Positions 60,526 to 64,000 of a stretch of 64,000 bases of DNA are shown one piece after another (the stretch's first letter is position 1; every line of letters starts with the position of its first letter). Below the pieces are notes generated by a model, which saw only the letters and a program-made list of their open reading frames with translations, did no database searches and was not told the origin of the DNA. Location of the stretch: the NCBI RefSeq assembly GCF_026012395.1, contig NZ_BRZA01000004.1, forward strand, positions 144,598 through 208,597. The letters run 5' to 3'. The DNA comes from Lysinibacillus piscis (lineage in GTDB: Bacteria; Bacillota; Bacilli; Bacillales_A; Planococcaceae). The position numbers and the translations under genes are program-made.

Positions 60526-61920
60526 ATGAACGACAAGAACGCCCATGATCAGGCGCACAATCAAAATTGGCAAGGTACTGCTCATTCACAAAGAGTAGGT
60601 GACTCACGGCCAGAGCGCTATTCACAGACCGTAGGAGAGCGTGGTCCGATTCTAGAACAAGACACTATGCTGCATGAAAAAAATGAAACTTTTATACATG
60701 AGACCATATTAGAGCGCCCCCTGCATGTTAAGGGCTTCGGCGCCTTCGGTTATTTTGAGACAATTAACTCAATGACAGCTTACACGAAGCTTTGTTTCCT
60801 ACAGCATCCAGGTCAGCAAGTGCCTGTCGCTGTCCGATTCTCACTCGCAGCTAGCAACAAGGGGACACCAGACACTTCCCGCAATGTGCGCGGTTTCTCA
60901 ACTAAATTTTATACTGAGCATGGTATCTTCGACTTAATATGCAATCATCTTCCTGTGTTTACAGTGCGAGACCCAATGCGGTTTGTAGAGACTGTCAGCG
61001 CCTTCAACCCGTCACCTGTCAACAATTTGATGGATCCAAATCGATTTTGGAGCTTCTACTCGCAAAATCCAGAGGCGACACATTTCGTACTACAGTTATA
61101 CTCCGATCTGGGAACGATCAAAAGCTTTCGTCACATTCCAGGTTACAGCGTAAGTACTTATGTTTGGAAAAATGAGCAAGGTGCTCGTATCTATGTAAAA
61201 TACAACTGGATTCCGCTAGCGGGTGCTCAGTATATTGATAGCCAGGAAGCAGCTCGGCTTGCTTGTGAAAACCCTGATTACGCGGGTAAGGATCTCTATG
61301 ATACGATTGCTCAAGGCAAATCTGTCGAATATGGGCTATATGTACAACTTATGAATCCCCAAGATGAAAATACTCTACCCTTCGACCCGCTCGATGATAC
61401 GAAAATTTGGGATGTACGACAGTATCCACTGCTACCAGTCGGCAAGATGGTACTGAACCGCAATCCAGACAATTATAAAAATCAGGTGGAAAAGCTGGCC
61501 TTTTCTCCATCGAATATGCTGGAAGGCGCTGAGTTTTCATTCGATAGAGTACTTCAAGGCCGTGCTAATATTTATACGGATTCACAGCGTTTTCGTTTGG
61601 GACCAGATTTCCGTAGCATCCCAATCAATCACCAAGCGCACTGGACGCCATCAGACGAAGTAACAAGTGGTACTGGACGCCATGTGACAGGACGACTTGA
61701 GCGCACTGCACCTCCAAAAGGAGATGACTTCACACAGCCAGGGCAATTTTACAATTCCCTGACGCCTGTGCTTCAGGAACATTTAGTTCACAATATTGCC
61801 TCCGATCTTGGAGCTGCCATACCAGAATTGCAACGAGTAGTGATAGGTTATCTAACCCAAGTAAGCCCAGAGCTAGGAGAACGTGTTACTCGACAGATTA
61901 TGACTAGAGAGCAGGGATAG
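60526..61920 (+). CDS. Catalase, divergent monofunctional haem type
   Basis: 464 residues from ATG 60526 (GGAGGTAAAGGA). It has the catalase core: distal His in ILERPLHVKGFGAFGYFE, Asn in ICNHLPVFTVRDPMRF, and the proximal Tyr in NIYTDSQRFRLGP. The rest differs clearly from the classical sequence (for example FVETVSAFNPSPVNNLMDPNR). It decomposes hydrogen peroxide in the cytosol. Codon use (CGC, GCC, GTG, CTG frequent) and GC content are unlike the AT-rich neighbours, suggesting transfer. No PerR box was recognised upstream (60255-60525, otherwise empty). Confidence 0.87.
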   Translation: MNDKNAHDQAHNQNWQGTAHSQRVGDSRPERYSQTVGERGPILEQDTMLHEKNETFIHETILERPLHVKGFGAFGYFETINSMTAYTKLCFLQHPGQQVPVAVRFSLAASNKGTPDTSRNVRGFSTKFYTEHGIFDLICNHLPVFTVRDPMRFVETVSAFNPSPVNNLMDPNRFWSFYSQNPEATHFVLQLYSDLGTIKSFRHIPGYSVSTYVWKNEQGARIYVKYNWIPLAGAQYIDSQEAARLACENPDYAGKDLYDTIAQGKSVEYGLYVQLMNPQDENTLPFDPLDDTKIWDVRQYPLLPVGKMVLNRNPDNYKNQVEKLAFSPSNMLEGAEFSFDRVLQGRANIYTDSQRFRLGPDFRSIPINHQAHWTPSDEVTSGTGRHVTGRLERTAPPKGDDFTQPGQFYNSLTPVLQEHLVHNIASDLGAAIPELQRVVIGYLTQVSPELGERVTRQIMTREQG

Positions 61921-61991
61921 TACCTAGCCAATCGCCAAACAACAGAGAAATCTAGATGTCTCAGAACAAGACAGTAAGTTTTTCACCATTC

Positions 61992-62024
61992 CGAATGGGG
62001 GCTTGTCCGAAAAGCCCCTTTTGT
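61992..62024 (+). terminator. Terminator after the catalase gene
   Basis: Stem GGGGCTT/AAGCCCC with a short loop, followed by TTTTG. Confidence 0.8.
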
Positions 62025-62084
62025 AGTTAATAAAGAAGAATCCCTTATTTCTAATTCCACTGTCGAGTTCAATCATCCAAACAT

Positions 62085-62120
62085 AAAAAAAGTTCATCAG
62101 AGATTATCTCTAATGAACTA
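62085..62120 (-). terminator. Terminator of the rRNA-tRNA operon
   Basis: Stem AGTTCATTAGAGA/TCTCTGATGAACT on the minus strand followed by seven T residues; last element after tRNA-Leu. Confidence 0.85.
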
Positions 62121-62136
62121 TCGTTAGTTAATATGA

Positions 62137-62217
62137 TACCGGTGAGAGGACTCGAACCTCCACGGATCTCTCCACTCGATTTTGAGTCGAGCGCGTCTGC
62201 CATTCCGCCACACCGGC
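62137..62217 (-). tRNA. tRNA-Leu (CAA)
   Basis: Long variable arm; anticodon loop CTCAAAA. 3' CCA is not encoded. Last tRNA of the operon. Confidence 0.92.
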
Positions 62218-62263
62218 ATAATTAGGTTAAAAAAAATCGGATAAACCGACTAAGGAAAAAATA

Positions 62264-62337
62264 TGGAGGCGGCAACCGGATTTGAACCGGTGATAAAGGT
62301 GTTGCAGACCTGTGCCTTACCACTTGGCTATGCCGCC
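62264..62337 (-). tRNA. tRNA-Cys (GCA)
   Basis: Cloverleaf with acceptor GGCGGCA, anticodon GCA, encoded CCA. Confidence 0.95.
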
Positions 62338-62343
62338 TTATAA

Positions 62344-62418
62344 TGGAGCGGAAGACGAGGTTCGAACTCGCGACCCCCACCTTGGCAAGGTGGTGTTCTA
62401 CCACTGAACTACTTCCGC
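62344..62418 (-). tRNA. tRNA-Gly (GCC)
   Basis: Acceptor GCGGAAG, anticodon loop TTGCCAA, encoded CCA. Confidence 0.95.
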
Positions 62419-62421
62419 AAA

Positions 62422-62496
62422 TGGCTGGGGTACTAGGATTCGAACCTAGGCATGACGGAATCAAAATCCGTTGCCTTACCGCTTGGCTATACCCCA
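62422..62496 (-). tRNA. tRNA-Gln (TTG)
   Basis: Acceptor TGGGGTA, anticodon TTG, encoded CCA. Confidence 0.95.
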
Positions 62497-62523
62497 ATAT
62501 TAAAAAATTATTATCAATTTTCA

Positions 62524-62600
62524 TGGGGCGACTGATGGGAATCGAACCCACGAATGCCGGAACCACAATCCGGTGCGTTAACCACTTCGCCACAATCGCC
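62524..62600 (-). tRNA. tRNA-His (GTG), copy 2
   Basis: Encoded G-1 pairs with C73, the His identity element; anticodon GTG, encoded CCA. Acceptor GCGATTG. Confidence 0.95.
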
Positions 62601-62625
62601 ATAATCATTTATATATAATATTATA

Positions 62626-62702
62626 TGGGGCGACTGATGGGAATCGAACCCACGAATGTCGGAACCACAATCCGATGCGTTAACCACTTCGCCACAACCG
62701 CC
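62626..62702 (-). tRNA. tRNA-His (GTG), copy 1
   Basis: Almost identical to the neighbouring His gene (changes in acceptor, GCGGTTG, and anticodon stem); anticodon GTG, G-1 and C73 present. Tandem duplication. Confidence 0.95.
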
Positions 62703-62755
62703 ATAATAGATATAATAACATAGTACCTACTATACATTGTTATATACGTAAAATC

Positions 62756-62829
62756 TGGCAGGGGCAGTAGGAATCGAACCCACACCAAAGGTTTTGGAGA
62801 CCTCTATTCTACCGTTGAACTATGCCCCT
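62756..62829 (-). tRNA. tRNA-Trp (CCA)
   Basis: Acceptor AGGGGCA, anticodon loop CTCCAAA, encoded CCA. Confidence 0.95.
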
Positions 62830-62837
62830 ATAAAAAC

Positions 62838-62921
62838 TGGTGGAGGGGGACGGATTCGAACCGCCGAACCCTAAGGAGCGGATTTACAGTCCGCCGCGTT
62901 TAGCCACTTCGCTACCCCTCC
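62838..62921 (-). tRNA. tRNA-Tyr (GTA)
   Basis: Long variable arm, acceptor GGAGGGG, anticodon GTA, encoded CCA. Confidence 0.95.
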
Positions 62922-62926
62922 AAATA

Positions 62927-63002
<76 letters not shown>

Positions 63003-63019
63003 TAACTAAAATTTAAAGA

Positions 63020-63092
63020 TGGGTCAGGACGGAATCGAACCGCCGACACTTAGAGCTTCAATCTAATGCTCTACCAACTGAGCTACTGACCC
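63020..63092 (-). tRNA. tRNA-Phe (GAA)
   Basis: Acceptor GGGTCAG, anticodon GAA. CCA is not encoded (TCT follows the discriminator). Confidence 0.94.
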
Positions 63093-63107
63093 ATATAATA
63101 AGATAAA

Positions 63108-63183
63108 TGGCGGTCCCGACCGGGATCGAACCGGCGATCTCCTGCGTGACAGGCAGGCATGTTAACCGCTACACCACGGGACC
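63108..63183 (-). tRNA. tRNA-Asp (GTC)
   Basis: Acceptor GGTCCCG, anticodon GTC, encoded CCA. Confidence 0.95.
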
Positions 63184-63198
63184 ATTTACATAAAAAAT

Positions 63199-63273
<75 letters not shown>

Positions 63274-63296
63274 ATAATACACATATATAAAATTTA

Positions 63297-63372
63297 TGGT
63301 GGAGGATGACGGGCTCGAACCGCCGACCCTCTGCTTGTAAGGCAGATGCTCTCCCAGCTGAGCTAATCCTCC
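63297..63372 (-). tRNA. tRNA-Val (TAC)
   Basis: Acceptor GGAGGAT, anticodon TAC, encoded CCA. Confidence 0.95.
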
Positions 63373-63389
63373 ATCTGGGTATTAATTAA

Positions 63390-63464
63390 TGGTGACCCCT
63401 ACGGGATTCGAACCCGTGTTACCGCCGTGAAAGGGCGGTGTCTTAACCACTTGACCAAGGGGCC
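63390..63464 (-). tRNA. tRNA-Glu (TTC)
   Basis: Acceptor GGCCCCT, anticodon TTC, encoded CCA. Confidence 0.95.
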
Positions 63465-63504
63465 AACCTTTATGTATTGTATTTGAAAAGTTATCCTAAA
63501 ATAC

Positions 63505-63596
63505 TGGCGGAGAGTAAGGGATTTGAACCCTTGAGACAGTGTTAACCGCCTACACGATTTCCAATCGTGCTCCTTCGGCCACTCGGACAACTCTCC
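63505..63596 (-). tRNA. tRNA-Ser (GGA)
   Basis: Long variable arm, acceptor GGAGAGT, anticodon GGA, encoded CCA. Confidence 0.95.
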
Positions 63597-63601
63597 AAGA
63601 A

Positions 63602-63678
63602 TGGCTCCGAAGGCAGGACTCGAACCTGCGACAACCTGATTAACAGTCAGGTGCTACTACCAACTGAGCTACTTCGGA
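63602..63678 (-). tRNA. tRNA-Asn (GTT)
   Basis: Acceptor TCCGAAG, anticodon GTT, encoded CCA. First tRNA after the 5S gene. Confidence 0.95.
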
Positions 63679-63692
63679 ATAATTCTATATAA

Positions 63693-63807
<115 letters not shown>

Positions 63808-63924
63808 TTATTTTGAAAGACATTACCTATTATAACATATTTGATTTTAGTGGCAAGTATGTTAATAAATATTTTATTCTTTCAAAACTGGATAAACGGT
63901 TCATTGTCTTTGTCACATATTTTT

Positions 63925-64000
63925 GGTTAAGTCCTCGATCGATTAGTATTCGTCAGCTCCATGTGTCACCACACTTCCACCTCGAACCTATCTACCTCAT
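63925..64000 (-). rRNA. rrl: 23S ribosomal RNA, 3' end (partial)
   Basis: The plus-strand sequence GGTTAAGTCCTCGATCGATT and TGTGTCACCACACTTCCACC are the complement of the 3' end of Bacillus-type 23S rRNA. The gene continues beyond the window. Confidence 0.93.

Noticed and set aside
62222..62618. Open frames across the tRNA genes on both strands
   Set aside because: The region is fully explained by tRNA genes; the frames follow from conserved tRNA sequence.

Overview
The window comes from a low-GC, spore-forming member of the Bacillaceae/Planococcaceae, most likely a Lysinibacillus or close relative. This rests on strong AAGGAGG-type ribosome binding sites, ATG/GTG/TTG starts, a T-box riboswitch, spore genes (a YjcZ-type peptide, a collagen-like exosporium-type protein, a ScoC/Hpr-type regulator) and gene neighbourhoods that match the Bacillus subtilis yhf-yhg-yha-yhe-yhc-yhb segment. 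The genus is inferred from style and content; nothing in the window proves it.

Layout. 1-626: no gene; a 234-bp inverted-repeat-bounded element. 627-2335: lipoate ligase and three tandem YhfH-type mini-genes. 2513-5347: YhgE/Pip membrane protein and its TetR regulator. 5648-9166: a tightly overlapping four-gene operon (beta-propeller lipoprotein, response regulator, sensor kinase, YtkA-like lipoprotein). 9311-11519: TPR glycosyltransferase and a collagen-like surface protein. 11578-15770: late haem synthesis hemE-hemH-hemY on the minus strand and a divergent haem-degrading monooxygenase. 15842-23822: ecsA-ecsB, hit, trpP, yhaH, scoC, prsA, yhaM and yhzD, with several small membrane genes. 24141-28219: enoyl-CoA hydratase, TrhO-type rhodanese, and serA behind a T-box leader. 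28338-33644: ECF-type sigma factor with a membrane partner, HAD phosphatase, DUF3006 plus competence-type metallo-beta-lactamase, and a sodium/solute symporter. 33731-36656: LysR regulator divergent from an ATC hydrolase and a carbamoylase, a probable route to cysteine. 36927-38280: MntA/HepT toxin-antitoxin pair and an orphan gene. 38555-45175: hemZ, an RNase H-like protein, yheA, yheB, yheE, a CNNM/CBS transporter and a CDF transporter. 45197-50478: Zn-ribbon/GyrI protein, a WYL regulator joined to a GAF-kinase/LuxR-regulator pair, bdbC and an RluA-type synthase. 50625-55082: a small membrane peptide, a CatE-like dioxygenase, trmL, queG and a three-gene unit containing a B3/4 domain. 55325-61920: LD-carboxypeptidase, ABC transporter, VanZ-like protein, a Clp-N/acetyltransferase fusion and a divergent catalase. 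62137-64000: sixteen tRNA genes, 5S rRNA and the 3' end of 23S rRNA, all on the minus strand, so the window ends inside an rrn operon.

Most of the window is conserved backbone: haem synthesis, protein export and folding (EcsAB, PrsA), RNA modification (TrmL, QueG, RluA, TrhO) and translation. The accessory or less explained parts are the four-gene sensory operon, the glycosyltransferase/collagen pair, the ATC-to-cysteine cassette, the MntA/HepT pair, the B3/4 trio, the Clp-N/GNAT fusion and the catalase. Regulation visible in the sequence includes a serine-type T-box upstream of serA, a TRAP-like (G/U)AG repeat over the trpP ribosome binding site, a TetR-type palindrome, a palindrome at catE, and duplicated promoters in front of two yhfH copies. 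A family of dispersed 21-bp repeat units in intergenic DNA was not matched to any element I know.
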